From positions 1 through 45,722 of the forward strand of contig JAFZXF010000103.1 in assembly GCA_017616915.1 (NCBI GenBank): a stretch of DNA of 45,722 nucleotides, given 5' to 3'. The translations under genes and the position numbers were made by a program. The stretch is from Bacteroidaceae bacterium (lineage in GTDB: Bacteria > Bacteroidota > Bacteroidia > Bacteroidales > Bacteroidaceae). The notes beneath the pieces are model-generated. The model ran no database searches, had not been told where the DNA came from, and saw only the letters and a list, made by a program, of their open reading frames with translations. Of the stretch, positions 16,922 through 25,993 are shown in pieces (the first letter of the stretch is position 1; every line of letters starts with the position of its first letter).

Positions 16922-19117
16922 ATGAAAAAGACATCCTTTTCCATTCTCGCACTACTCATCATATTCCTCTCCGCACAGGCCGGCAAGGACATTGACTTCC
17001 GCACCGCCATCAGCGGAGTGTTCTGGGGCGACGGCATCTACGGCGTCAAACCACTCAAGGACGGCGAGACCTATGCACGCTCCAACGGTACGCGCATCCT
17101 GCGCTACTCATTCAAAACCGGGCAGGAGGTAGGCACCATCATGGACCTCGCCAACGTCAAGGGCACATCGCTACACTCATTCAGCGACTTCATCATGGCC
17201 CCCGACGAGAGCCGCATACTGCTGCAGACCAACACCAAGTCAATCTACCGCCACTCCAAGACCGCCGAGTACTATATCTACACCGTCAGCAACAATACCC
17301 TGGAACCACTCTCCAAGAATGGCCCACAACAGGAACCACTCTTCTCGCCCGACGGTAACCAAGTGGCATTCGTAAGAGACAATAACCTTTTCCTCGTCAA
17401 GCTCCTATACAACAACAGCGAGAGCCAAATCACCGAGGATGGTAAATTCAACTACGTACTCAACGGTATCCCCGACTGGGTCTATGAGGAGGAGTTCACC
17501 TACAGCCGCGCCTTCGACTTCAGCGCCGACGGCACCATGCTTGCTTGGGTTCGCTTCGATGAGACCGAGGTGCCGCTCTACGAAATGCAGATGTTCAAGG
17601 GCCTAAGCCCCGAACATAAAGAAAACGCCGCTTATCCACACGACTACTGCTACAAGTACCCCGTAGCCGGCGAACAGAATAGCAAGGTGAAGGTGCTTAC
17701 CTACGACATTAAGAGTCATGTGACACGACAGATGGCGCTGCCCCTGGATAGCGATGGCTACATACCTCGCATCAAGTTCACCGACACCCCCGACCAACTC
17801 GCCATCGTCACCCTCAACCGCCATCAGAGCGTGATGAACATCTATATAGGCAATGCCCGCTCTACGGTCTGCAAACTCATACTCAGCGAACAGGACGACC
17901 GCTATGTCAAGGAGACGGCCTATGAGCACCTGCGCTTCTTCGGCAACAACTTCATCCTGCAGAGTGACCGCTCAGGTAAGAATCAGCTCTACTGGTACTC
18001 CACCACCGGACAACTCATACGACAAATCACCAACCAACCCATGGAGGTCTGCGACTTCTATGGCGTTGACCCACAGCGCAGAACATTCTACTACAGTGCC
18101 AAGGACGGCGACCCCACCCGCACTGCTATATTTTCCTCCGATCTAAGTGGCAAAACCCTCAAGCTTACCGACCAGGTCGGCACTAACACCGCAGTGTTCA
18201 GCTCCACTATGCAGTATTTCATCAATACATACAGCAACCTTACCACACCGCCCGTCACCACTCTCCGCACCTCCACCGGCAAGATCATCAAGACCCTCAT
18301 CGACAACAGTGAACTACGCCAGCGTGTTGCCACCTATAACATGCCCATAAAGGAGATGTTCACCTTTACCACTTCGGAGGGTGTCAAGCTCTACGGATGG
18401 ATGATGAAACCCGCCGATTTCAACCCCGCCAAGAAGTATCCCGTCATCATGCACCAGTATCAAGGCCCGGGCTCACAGTCAGTGGTTGACACTTGGAGCG
18501 CTGGATCCAACGGAGCAGGAGGAGCCTATGAGGCCTACCTCTGCAGTCAGGGCTTTATCTGCGTCACCGTCGATGGCAGGGGCACTGGTGGCAGAGGCAG
18601 CGACTTCGAGAAATGCACTTACCTCCATCTTGGCCAACTTGAGAGCAAGGATCAGGTCGAGGCAGCTATATGGCTAGGAAAGCAATCCTACATCGACAAG
18701 GACAATATCGGCATCTGGGGATGGAGCTATGGAGGATTCAACACCCTCATGAGCATGAGTGAAGGGCGCGGAGTCTTTAAGTGTGGCGTTGCAGTAGCGC
18801 CCCCCACCAGTTGGCGCTTTTACGATACCGTATATACCGAGCGTTACATGCGCACACCGCAGGAGAACTCCGGTTACGACGACAATGCCATCACCAGGGT
18901 GCCACAGCTCCACGGCAAGCTACTCGTTTGTCACGGCCTCGCTGACGACAATGTCCATGTCCGCAACACCTATGAGTACACCGAGGCCTTGGTACAGGCC
19001 GACAAGCAGTTCGAGATGCAGCTATACACCAACCGCAACCATAGCATCTACGGAGGAAACACACGCATACACCTCTTCACACGCATCACCGACTTCTTCC
19101 TCGCCAACCTAAAATAA
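16922..19117 (+). CDS. Dipeptidyl peptidase IV family serine protease (S9B)
   Basis: The enzyme removes N-terminal X-Pro or X-Ala dipeptides in the periplasm, allowing peptide and proline use. The 731-residue protein has a signal peptide ending SAQAG (about residue 20), an eight-bladed propeller domain (to about 480) and an alpha/beta hydrolase domain. The propeller carries the DPP IV double-glutamate motif DWVYEEEF that binds the substrate amine. The catalytic domain has the nucleophile motif GWSYGG (S602), the aspartate in HGLADDNVH and the histidine in NRNHSIYGG. It begins what looks like an operon with GH36, rpe and comEC (gaps of 27, 21 and about 35 bases). Confidence 0.94.
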   Translation: MKKTSFSILALLIIFLSAQAGKDIDFRTAISGVFWGDGIYGVKPLKDGETYARSNGTRILRYSFKTGQEVGTIMDLANVKGTSLHSFSDFIMAPDESRILLQTNTKSIYRHSKTAEYYIYTVSNNTLEPLSKNGPQQEPLFSPDGNQVAFVRDNNLFLVKLLYNNSESQITEDGKFNYVLNGIPDWVYEEEFTYSRAFDFSADGTMLAWVRFDETEVPLYEMQMFKGLSPEHKENAAYPHDYCYKYPVAGEQNSKVKVLTYDIKSHVTRQMALPLDSDGYIPRIKFTDTPDQLAIVTLNRHQSVMNIYIGNARSTVCKLILSEQDDRYVKETAYEHLRFFGNNFILQSDRSGKNQLYWYSTTGQLIRQITNQPMEVCDFYGVDPQRRTFYYSAKDGDPTRTAIFSSDLSGKTLKLTDQVGTNTAVFSSTMQYFINTYSNLTTPPVTTLRTSTGKIIKTLIDNSELRQRVATYNMPIKEMFTFTTSEGVKLYGWMMKPADFNPAKKYPVIMHQYQGPGSQSVVDTWSAGSNGAGGAYEAYLCSQGFICVTVDGRGTGGRGSDFEKCTYLHLGQLESKDQVEAAIWLGKQSYIDKDNIGIWGWSYGGFNTLMSMSEGRGVFKCGVAVAPPTSWRFYDTVYTERYMRTPQENSGYDDNAITRVPQLHGKLLVCHGLADDNVHVRNTYEYTEALVQADKQFEMQLYTNRNHSIYGGNTRIHLFTRITDFFLANLK

Positions 19118-19144
19118 CCTAAGAGACCATAAGCGACCTTATCA

Positions 19145-21241
19145 ATGAAGCTAATCCTCCCAACCATCCTTGCAGCTCTTCTGGCATTTCAAGATGCCGC
19201 TGCCACCCCTCGCGGCAACCTCGCTCTCAAGCGGGGCGAGAAGCTCTACCAAACCATCTGCACCTCCTACACCACACCCATTTCCTTCACCTATAATGGC
19301 AAGACCCACTATGGTCTTGGAAAGTTGCCCGTCGAACGTTTTAACAACACCAGCACACCCACCGGCCAGCAGGCAACCTTCGTTTATCGTCTCGACAAAG
19401 AGGTGCAGATACGTGTGGAAACCGCCATGTGCAAGGAGTACGGACAAGTGGAGTACACCATCTGGTTTGAGAATGTAGGTTCGCGCCCCAGCGCTGTCTT
19501 AGAGTCTGTTAACTCTGTCGATTTCAGTTTTGCGGGAGCCAATCCCACTCTCCGCGGCTGTCTCGGCGACCATGTCAACCAATACGCGCCCTATGAGTAT
19601 TCCCTTAGGAAGGACACGGTCTCTTTCCGCTCCGACGGCGGGCGAGCCACCCATGTCAGCTTTCCCTATTTCGACCTCGTTCATGGCAATGGCGGCACCC
19701 TCATAGCCCTCGGATGGGCGGGCACATGGCAAGCCTCTTTCTGCCCCAAAGGCAATAACACCCACTTCATCGCACAGTGCTGCAACGGATTCCGCTCCGT
19801 ACTGCTGCCCGGCGAAAAGGTGCGCACCGCCATGGTCGTCATGCTCCCCTACACCGGTCGCAATGCCGATGACGCCACCAATCTATGGCGCGAATGGTTC
19901 CAGAAGTATAATATGCCGCGTGCCAACGATGCTGGTGACCCCATCGTGCCCTTTGTCACGGCTGGCTTCGCTTCCGATACGGGACTGCCAAACTCCGATG
20001 GCAGCATTTCCGAGCGTTTTTATACATGGCGGCGCACACTTGACCGCATTGTCTATGAGAGACTGAATCCCGACTTCCGCTGGTTTGATGCCGGTTGGTA
20101 TTTCGACCCTGCGGGGCGTACGGTACCCACTAACTGGTGGGGCACAGTAGGCTCGTGGGAGCTGGACACCATCAAATGGCCGGGCCACAGCTTGCGCGAG
20201 AGCAACGAGGCATGCCATAAAGCCGGTATGAAAGTCCTCATGTGGTTTGAGCCTGAACGAGTAACCATGGTAGATGCTCTTGTCAAAAACTATGGCTATA
20301 AGCCCGGGTGGGCCATCTCCAATGGCCGCGGCATCATCACCAACGACATCGGCAATCCCGAGTGTCTCAACTGGACTCTTCACCGCATCACCAAAGTGAT
20401 GGAGGAGAATGCCGTTGACCTCTTCCGCGAGGACAACAATAGCGACCCAGGCACCACATGGCCCATACAGGACCGACTACAGGCTGAACAGACCCAACTG
20501 CCCCGCACAGGCATCACAGAGAACAAGGCTATTCAGGGACATTACGCCCTTTGGGACAGCATCCTCGCCTATTGCGCCTCCAGGGGCAAGTGCACCTACA
20601 TCGACAACTGCGCCTCTGGAGGAGGTCGCAACGATATCGAATCCCTCCGTCGCAGCCTCCCCTTTATGCGCAGCGATGCCGACCGTACCACTACCGGGCT
20701 GAGGCTGGCAATGAGTTCTACCTTTAATAAGTGGATACCCTTCCACGGCTCGTCCACAAAGGAGTCCGCAGAGGAACTTACAATCGATCGCGGCAATACG
20801 CCCGTCTATGTGACGCGCGCCTCGTGGCTGCCAGTATATAATTTGGGCATATGCTTTACCCACGATGAGACGTTAGACTATAACTACACACGCGCCACCC
20901 TTGGCGAGTGGCGGCGCTACAGCCATCTGCTGACGAAAGACTTCTACGTGCTCACACCCTTCCACAACAAGAATGACCTTGCCGGATGGACAGTTTTCGC
21001 CTATCATGATCGCGATACCGACGAAAGTGTCGTTCAGGCCTTCCGCCAGGAAAATTGCGACACACCTACCTACACTGTGCGCCTGCCCTATGTCAAGCCC
21101 ACAGTCCCCTATACCATCTACAATGAGGATACCCACCAAAACCTCACTATCACTGGCGACCAACTCCACACCACAGGAATTTCCATCACCCTTGACAACC
21201 CCAAGTCATCCGCCATCCTACACATCACCCCCCAATTCTAA
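19145..21241 (+). CDS. GH36 family alpha-galactosidase
   Basis: The 698-residue exported protein (signal about 1-20) has an N-terminal beta-supersandwich and a TIM barrel of clan GH-D. Key blocks are WFDAGWYFD, MWFEPERV, FREDNN with the probable nucleophile D430, the CASGGGRNDIESLRRS block and MRSDADRT with the probable acid/base D511. These fit alpha-galactosidases or alpha-N-acetylgalactosaminidases of GH36. It lies between a DPP IV gene and rpe, with 21 bases to rpe that consist entirely of heptad repeats. Together with the GH110 and GH97 genes it suggests use of alpha-galactosides. Linkage specificity is not readable. Confidence 0.9.
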   Translation: MKLILPTILAALLAFQDAAATPRGNLALKRGEKLYQTICTSYTTPISFTYNGKTHYGLGKLPVERFNNTSTPTGQQATFVYRLDKEVQIRVETAMCKEYGQVEYTIWFENVGSRPSAVLESVNSVDFSFAGANPTLRGCLGDHVNQYAPYEYSLRKDTVSFRSDGGRATHVSFPYFDLVHGNGGTLIALGWAGTWQASFCPKGNNTHFIAQCCNGFRSVLLPGEKVRTAMVVMLPYTGRNADDATNLWREWFQKYNMPRANDAGDPIVPFVTAGFASDTGLPNSDGSISERFYTWRRTLDRIVYERLNPDFRWFDAGWYFDPAGRTVPTNWWGTVGSWELDTIKWPGHSLRESNEACHKAGMKVLMWFEPERVTMVDALVKNYGYKPGWAISNGRGIITNDIGNPECLNWTLHRITKVMEENAVDLFREDNNSDPGTTWPIQDRLQAEQTQLPRTGITENKAIQGHYALWDSILAYCASRGKCTYIDNCASGGGRNDIESLRRSLPFMRSDADRTTTGLRLAMSSTFNKWIPFHGSSTKESAEELTIDRGNTPVYVTRASWLPVYNLGICFTHDETLDYNYTRATLGEWRRYSHLLTKDFYVLTPFHNKNDLAGWTVFAYHDRDTDESVVQAFRQENCDTPTYTVRLPYVKPTVPYTIYNEDTHQNLTITGDQLHTTGISITLDNPKSSAILHITPQF

Positions 21242-21243
21242 AT

Positions 21244-21264
21244 CTTCAATTCACAATTCTCAAT
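21244..21264. repeat. Heptad array spanning the rpe start codon
   Basis: Three units, CTTCAAT, TCACAAT and TCTCAAT, fill the GH36-rpe gap, and the last two bases of the third unit are the first two bases of the rpe ATG (21263). The repeat thus replaces the whole ribosome binding region. Confidence 0.8.
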
Positions 21265-21919
21265 GAATAAAACTCCCTTAATCGCCCCATCGCTCCTCTC
21301 AGCAGACTTCTGCAACCTTGAGCGCGACATTCGCCTACTCAACCGGAGCAACTGCGACTGGTACCACCTCGACGTCATGGACGGAGTCTTCGTACCCAAC
21401 ATCTCCTTCGGTTTCCCCGTCATGGAAGCCATGGCACGCGTCGCCACCAAACCACTCGACGTACACCTCATGATTGTCGAGCCCGAGAAATTCGTTCCAC
21501 AGGTCAAAGCCCTCGGAGCACACGTCATGAATGTACACCAGGAAGCCACCACCCACCTCCACCGGCTCCTCGGACAAATCCGTCGCGAAGGCATGCTCTC
21601 AGGCGTCACCCTCAACCCCTCCACATCACTCACCACCATTGAGGATATTCTCGAGGAAGCCGACGTCGTCATGCTCATGAGCGTCAATCCCGGCTTCGCT
21701 GGACAACGTTTCATTCCCCACACCATCGAGAAAGTGCGCCGACTCCGCGAAATGATTGACCGTCGCAACCTAAACACCCTTATCGAAGTTGACGGAGGCG
21801 TAAGCCGAGCCAATGCCGCTCAGCTCGTTGAGGCTGGTGCCGATGTCCTTGTCGCCGGGAGCGCAGTCTTCAAAGCCCTCGATCCCCTTCAGGAAATCAA
21901 CATCCTCAAGGAGTGCTGA
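21263..21919 (+). CDS. rpe: Ribulose-phosphate 3-epimerase
   Basis: Rpe interconverts ribulose 5-phosphate and xylulose 5-phosphate in the pentose phosphate pathway. The 218-residue TIM-barrel protein has the family blocks IAPSLLSADF, HLDVMDGVFVPNISFG (metal-binding H and D), PLDVHLMIVEPE, VMLMSVNPGFAGQ and LIEVDGGVS, and a C-terminal phosphate-binding VAGSAVF. The length is normal. It lies in the DPP IV-GH36-rpe-comEC cluster, and the end of its reading frame is close to the comEC start. Confidence 0.97.
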   Translation: MNKTPLIAPSLLSADFCNLERDIRLLNRSNCDWYHLDVMDGVFVPNISFGFPVMEAMARVATKPLDVHLMIVEPEKFVPQVKALGAHVMNVHQEATTHLHRLLGQIRREGMLSGVTLNPSTSLTTIEDILEEADVVMLMSVNPGFAGQRFIPHTIEKVRRLREMIDRRNLNTLIEVDGGVSRANAAQLVEAGADVLVAGSAVFKALDPLQEINILKEC

Positions 21920-21954
21920 CATCCGGCCCCTCTGTTAATATATATTCGGAACAG

Positions 21955-23748
21955 ATGAAGTGGCGTCATCCGTTCCGATGGATGCTCGAGCAGTCATGTC
22001 TCATCACACTGCTCATACCTCTCATGCTCGGCATCGCTGTCACCGAGTGGACAGGACTCCTTGACCGCGACACCACCCAGCAAGCCGCCACTCTCATACC
22101 ATTTTGCCTCGCCTCCGCTGCCATCCTGGCACTCGTCTCACTTGTCACTGGCGTACTGCCACACAAAACCAAACCCCAATCTAGACTTAAATCTAGAGCG
22201 GGGCATCATGTCCCTCGACTTTCAATTCTTAACTTTCAATTTTCAACTTTTAATCTACTCCTCCCCGCTCTGATGTTCTTCATCGGAGCCTCATCCGCTC
22301 TTATTCATCACGTCAACAATCAGACCTCATGGCCCAGTGGCATCCACCAGTGGACTGCCGTCGTCGCCGATGCACCACGCCCCACAGCCAAGACCTACCG
22401 CATCCCACTCATCATCTCCTGCGGTCATGAAGGGCCTCATCGTAAAGTCATGCTCTCCGTCATGAAAAGCGCACTCCCCGTGTCCCCCAATGTTGGTGAT
22501 GCTCTCGTCTTCAATGCCCAGATCCGCGAACCCTACAACTATACAAGCGACCGGCATATATCCACGGTCAACCGTCAATTTGATTACGCCAAATGGCTTG
22601 GACGGCAAGGATTTCAAGGACAAGCATTCGTCTATAGCCAAGTCCAGGCACTTGGCGATTACGAAAGCAACGCCCTTGTGGCAGCACTCCCATGGTGGGA
22701 TCGACTGCGCATATGGGCATTGCAGAAACGCAGCATACTCGTTAAGAAATATTATGCGAATGTCAGTGGAAAAGACGGCGGGAATATCGGTGGGAGCGAG
22801 GGCGACCAGGAAGCTGCCGTGCTCGCGGCGCTCACGCTTGGTGACCGCTCGGGACTGCGGACTGATGTGAGGGAGATTTTTGCGCGGACGGGGGCAAGCC
22901 ATGTGCTCGCGCTTTCGGGACTCCATTTAGGCATTCTCGCCACTCTCCTAATGATGTTACTCTGGCCCCTCGGGGGCATCGCTGCAACGCGCCAAAGGTG
23001 CCATTGGCATCGTTACCTTCCCTTCGTCATCTGCGCCTCTCTCCTATGGTCATTCGTCCTCCTGACAGGGTGTAGTGTATCCGTTGTCCGCTCGGCTCTG
23101 ATGATTACACTGACATTCCTCCTTGCTCTCCGTGGCGAGGGTTTCGCATCTCTCAATAATGTAATAGTAGCTGCCACTCTGATTCTCTGCGTCAGTCCGC
23201 TCGCCCTCATGGACGTTGGGTTCCAACTCTCTTTTCTCTCAGTGTTCTTCATCATCTGGCTCTTCCCTTATTACCAGGAGCGTTTCCTCGGATCCCGTTC
23301 TTCCCGACTGCCAAGGGTGCGCCAGTGGGCTCTGAATTTCTTATATATCACAGTGGTGGCACAACTGGCTACAGCGCCTATAGTAGCTTGCGTGTTCGGT
23401 CGCCTGCCGCTTCTATTCCTTCTCACTAATCTTCTGGTGATTCCCTGTGCCTACGTTCTCTTGACCGGTGCACTGGTATTCTTTGCGCTTTCATGGTGTG
23501 CCGCAGCCGCTTCAGCGATAGGCTGGCTGCTCTCGCGGACTACAAAACTGATGCTGGGTAGTCTGGAATGGATTTCGTCGCTCCCCCTTTCGAGCGTCGA
23601 AGTTAGTGTGTCGCCCCTATCCGCGTTGATGATGTACCCACTTATGCTCGCGGGCTTCGCATGGCTGATTGCACATCAACGCATCTATGGGTACTCGTTC
23701 TTCATCCTGCTTGGCATAGTGGTGAGCCTGCTGGGATGGGGAGTATAA
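21955..23748 (+). CDS. comEC: ComEC/Rec2 family DNA uptake channel, carrying a repeat insert
   Basis: ComEC forms the inner-membrane channel for single-stranded DNA during natural transformation. The 597-residue protein has an N-terminal DUF4131-type region with membrane helices, then the competence domain with LTLGDRSGL and ASHVLALSGLHLGI, and many helices to the end. It lacks the C-terminal metallo-beta-lactamase domain of longer homologues. I take the ATG at 21955 (MKWRHPF); an in-frame GTG at 21913 overlaps the rpe stop. Residues from about 75 to 100 (SRLKSRAGHH... to QFSTFN) are encoded by a palindromic segment plus five 7-bp repeats and look like an insert between membrane helices. Confidence 0.88.
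   Translation: MKWRHPFRWMLEQSCLITLLIPLMLGIAVTEWTGLLDRDTTQQAATLIPFCLASAAILALVSLVTGVLPHKTKPQSRLKSRAGHHVPRLSILNFQFSTFNLLLPALMFFIGASSALIHHVNNQTSWPSGIHQWTAVVADAPRPTAKTYRIPLIISCGHEGPHRKVMLSVMKSALPVSPNVGDALVFNAQIREPYNYTSDRHISTVNRQFDYAKWLGRQGFQGQAFVYSQVQALGDYESNALVAALPWWDRLRIWALQKRSILVKKYYANVSGKDGGNIGGSEGDQEAAVLAALTLGDRSGLRTDVREIFARTGASHVLALSGLHLGILATLLMMLLWPLGGIAATRQRCHWHRYLPFVICASLLWSFVLLTGCSVSVVRSALMITLTFLLALRGEGFASLNNVIVAATLILCVSPLALMDVGFQLSFLSVFFIIWLFPYYQERFLGSRSSRLPRVRQWALNFLYITVVAQLATAPIVACVFGRLPLLFLLTNLLVIPCAYVLLTGALVFFALSWCAAAASAIGWLLSRTTKLMLGSLEWISSLPLSSVEVSVSPLSALMMYPLMLAGFAWLIAHQRIYGYSFFILLGIVVSLLGWGV
22178..22254. repeat. Palindrome plus heptad array inside comEC
   Basis: TCTAGA-CTTAAA-TCTAGA (about 22180-22197) is followed, after 22 bases, by five 7-bp units at 22220-22254: TTTCAAT, TCTTAAC, TTTCAAT, TTTCAAC and TTTTAAT. 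The frame stays open through all of it. Confidence 0.8.
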
Positions 23749-23751
23749 TTA

Positions 23752-23765
23752 ATTGAGGATTGAGG
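23752..23765. repeat. Two heptad units between convergent genes
   Basis: Two identical ATTGAGG units occupy most of the 21-base gap between the comEC stop and the M15 peptidase stop on the other strand. Two units are few, but they fit the pattern seen throughout the window. Confidence 0.45.
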
Positions 23766-23769
23766 AATA

Positions 23770-24465
23770 CTACCTCTTTTCAAAGTGCTGGTAGTCTTTG
23801 GGATTGGGCCAGTTACCACCCCAGATGAAACCATGTGCGATGAAGAGTTTGTAGCATAGGTCCCTGGTGTCGATGAAGCAGATAGTTTGTCCTTGCTTGT
23901 TCTTGCGACTGCGTGCGTAGGACTTTCCTGCTGCAGGCTCTACGAGTCCGCTCTTGACATTGAGGCAGGGGTTGTAGAGCGGGTTGATATCTATGGCCAT
24001 TCCGGTGCTGTGGCGGGAGAGTGTCTTACTTCCGTTGATGCGGCGAAAGTTGAAGCAAGATGTGTTATTGTCTGTCATCGAGGCTTCATCGTCGGCATTG
24101 TATTCATCGACGAGACGTATCTTCTCGATACGATAGCCGGCGGTGTAGAGCTGGCGAAAGATGTCGAGAAGGTCTGGGGCAATGGCTTTGTTGCAGATGA
24201 GTTCGCCAGTCTGTGGGCGTCCGTCTTTATTTACGTGAAGGAGGCGTAGGTAGCGTAGCGACTCTCGGGGAGTAGTGCAGTCGCGCTTGAAGGATTTGAG
24301 CCATATGCGGGCAAAGACGGCATCGCTGATTGGCTCAGAGCAGAAATAGGTGTCAAGCCCCTCGCGACTGACAGTCTCCGGGGAGAGCACCTTGCCTGGC
24401 TCCCACTGAGCGGGGCAAATAAGGGTAAAGAATGAAAGGAGTAAGGCTAGTTTAATATTGTTCAT
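23770..24465 (-). CDS. M15 family metallopeptidase (D-Ala-D-Ala carboxypeptidase-like)
   Basis: M15 enzymes cleave peptidoglycan peptides with a zinc ion. The 231-residue exported protein (signal about 1-19, ending CPAQ) has the zinc motif SRHSTGMAIDINPLYNP, giving H152 and D159, and the third ligand H227 in DYQHFEK, with conserved GFIWGGNW shortly before it. The order matches the M15C/VanY-type family. Substrate (D,D-peptide or L,D-peptide bonds) is not certain. It lies ten bases after the DUF4369 gene and is probably co-transcribed with it. Confidence 0.88.
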   Translation of the reverse strand: MNNIKLALLLSFFTLICPAQWEPGKVLSPETVSREGLDTYFCSEPISDAVFARIWLKSFKRDCTTPRESLRYLRLLHVNKDGRPQTGELICNKAIAPDLLDIFRQLYTAGYRIEKIRLVDEYNADDEASMTDNNTSCFNFRRINGSKTLSRHSTGMAIDINPLYNPCLNVKSGLVEPAAGKSYARSRKNKQGQTICFIDTRDLCYKLFIAHGFIWGGNWPNPKDYQHFEKR

Positions 24466-24475
24466 TGGCGGGACT

Positions 24476-25300
24476 TTATTTGCGCGATTTGTTGTAGCGG
24501 CGTATCTCGGCTATAAGGGGCAGATTGGCGAACTTGGCGGGCACTGCTGCGAGGAGGGTTTTGTTTTGCGTGGGTGTGAAGCGCTTGTGGTACTCGGCGA
24601 AGAGGTAGATACCTACCCAATTGTTCATGTTTTTGCGAGCGAAGGTGTAGGTGTAGCTAACCATCTGATTACGTAGCGAGTCTATTCCGAGCTTATAGGC
24701 TTCGCGATCGGCCGCCGAATTGGTGAGGCGCATACTCTCGCGGGTACAGTCATACATCTGGGTATAGATAGTGTTGATACTGTCGCGATAGGGTGTGTAG
24801 ATATTGTTAGTCGCGGTGCCGGTGACCTTGTCTATGCGCTTGTCGGCGGTGATGTCAACATGGATGTTGCCTTCCTCTACGAAGACTTCCACGAGGGTTT
24901 TATGAACTCCCTGTCCCACAACGAGGTATTTCATATATGGCACATTGAGGGTTTTCCCGCTGAAGGTGAAGTCCTCGCCTTGGAGCTGCACGGAATCGGT
25001 GGCCTGAAGTCCGTTTTTTCCAGGCTCGCAAAGGCTTATCCATTCACCCTCGCCAAATCCATGTGCCTTACCCCGGATGGTGTAGTTGACCTCCTTGTAT
25101 TGGAGGTTGGAGTTGACGGCTTTTTTGATAGATGGGCTGGCTGCTGCGATAGGATTTTTTGCAGCAGGATTGACGCGCGGTGCGGCCTTCTGGGTCTGCG
25201 TGGTAGTGGTGGGTCGCTTGGCGGTGGTTGGTTTCTTGGTCTGGGCTGTGGCGACGACACTGATTGCCATAGCGAGGATTATTGCTGAAAGTCTTAGCAT
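24476..25300 (-). CDS. DUF4369 domain secreted protein without thioredoxin domain
   Basis: The 274-residue protein starts with a signal peptide (MLRLSAIILAMAISVVATAQ), then a Thr/Lys/Pro/Ala-rich linker (about residues 21-60), then a DUF4369-like beta domain (YTIRGKAHGFGEGEWISLCEP to about 170) and a helical C-terminal part. In Bacteroidales DUF4369 usually precedes a thioredoxin-like domain; no CxxC motif is present here. The open frame extends upstream to 25501, but that part is antisense-frame sequence of rplI, so I place the start at 25300. The function is unknown. Confidence 0.75.
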   Translation of the reverse strand: MLRLSAIILAMAISVVATAQTKKPTTAKRPTTTTQTQKAAPRVNPAAKNPIAAASPSIKKAVNSNLQYKEVNYTIRGKAHGFGEGEWISLCEPGKNGLQATDSVQLQGEDFTFSGKTLNVPYMKYLVVGQGVHKTLVEVFVEEGNIHVDITADKRIDKVTGTATNNIYTPYRDSINTIYTQMYDCTRESMRLTNSAADREAYKLGIDSLRNQMVSYTYTFARKNMNNWVGIYLFAEYHKRFTPTQNKTLLAAVPAKFANLPLIAEIRRYNKSRK

Positions 25301-25322
25301 GGATGAATGGTGTTTTAAGAAA

Positions 25323-25352
25323 AGGTAAAAGCTCCCCAACCCGTGGGGAGCT
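25323..25352 (-). terminator. Terminator of the rpsF-rpsR-rplI operon
   Basis: AGCTCCCC (25330-25337) and GGGGAGCT (25345-25352) form a perfect 8-bp stem with a 7-base loop. Read on the minus strand it is followed by TTTTACC, giving a rho-independent terminator after rplI. Confidence 0.8.
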
Positions 25353-25373
25353 CTGCACAATATAAAAAAGAAT

Positions 25374-25979
25374 CTACACTTCTTCTGCGGGAGCAGCTTC
25401 GGCCTCTGCCTCCTCCTCTGCGGGAGCGGCGGGCTCTTCGGCTGCGGGAGTCTCCTCCTCAACTGCGGCAACCTCCTCAACCACTGCGGGGGTCTCCTCA
25501 ACTACTGCGGGAGCCTCTTCCTCAGTTGCAGGCTCGTTATCGTTGATAACGGTGAAGTCAACGGTAGCGGTAACCTCCTTGTGGAGCTTGATGGTAGCGG
25601 TGTAGCTGCCTACAGCCTTCACATCGCCAACGAGGATCTTCTTCCTGTCGACCTCAACGCCCTGGGCTGCGAGGCCTTCAGCAATCTGTACGCCGGTTAC
25701 GGAACCGTAGATGGTACCGGTGGCGCTGACCTTCATAGGAATGGTGAGGGCGGGCACAGCTGCAATCTTAGCAGCGAGAGCCTCTGCCTCAGCCTTGATC
25801 TTGGCGAGCTTGTGAGCCTTCTGGCGCAGATCTTCTGCTAGCACCTTCTTGGCGGACTCGGTGGCGAAAGCGGCCTTACCTGAAGGAACGAGATAGTTGT
25901 TAGCATATCCGTTCTTCACATTCACGATATCGTTCTTGAAACCCAAGCCGATAATATCTTCTTTAAGTATAATTTCCAT
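25374..25979 (-). CDS. rplI: 50S ribosomal protein L9 with a long acidic tail
   Basis: L9 binds 23S rRNA near the L1 stalk and affects frame maintenance. Residues 1-149 are a normal L9, with the N-terminal MEIILKEDIIGLGFKNDIVNVKNGYANNYL motif split over the first strand and loop, the long connecting helix and the C-domain. Residues about 150-201 form an unusual low-complexity tail of Glu, Ala, Pro and Val with repeated EETPAVVEE-like units. The corresponding DNA is built of imperfect repeats containing CTGCGGGAG. The gene is last in the S6-S18-L9 operon, 14 bases after rpsR. Confidence 0.95.
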   Translation of the reverse strand: MEIILKEDIIGLGFKNDIVNVKNGYANNYLVPSGKAAFATESAKKVLAEDLRQKAHKLAKIKAEAEALAAKIAAVPALTIPMKVSATGTIYGSVTGVQIAEGLAAQGVEVDRKKILVGDVKAVGSYTATIKLHKEVTATVDFTVINDNEPATEEEAPAVVEETPAVVEEVAAVEEETPAAEEPAAPAEEEAEAEAAPAEEV

Positions 25980-25993
25980 AGTCCGTCCTCCTC

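Noticed and set aside
25301..25501. N-terminal extension of the DUF4369 protein
   Set aside because: The extension is an Arg/Pro-rich translation of the rplI tail in another frame, crosses the rplI terminator, and would bury a good signal peptide.
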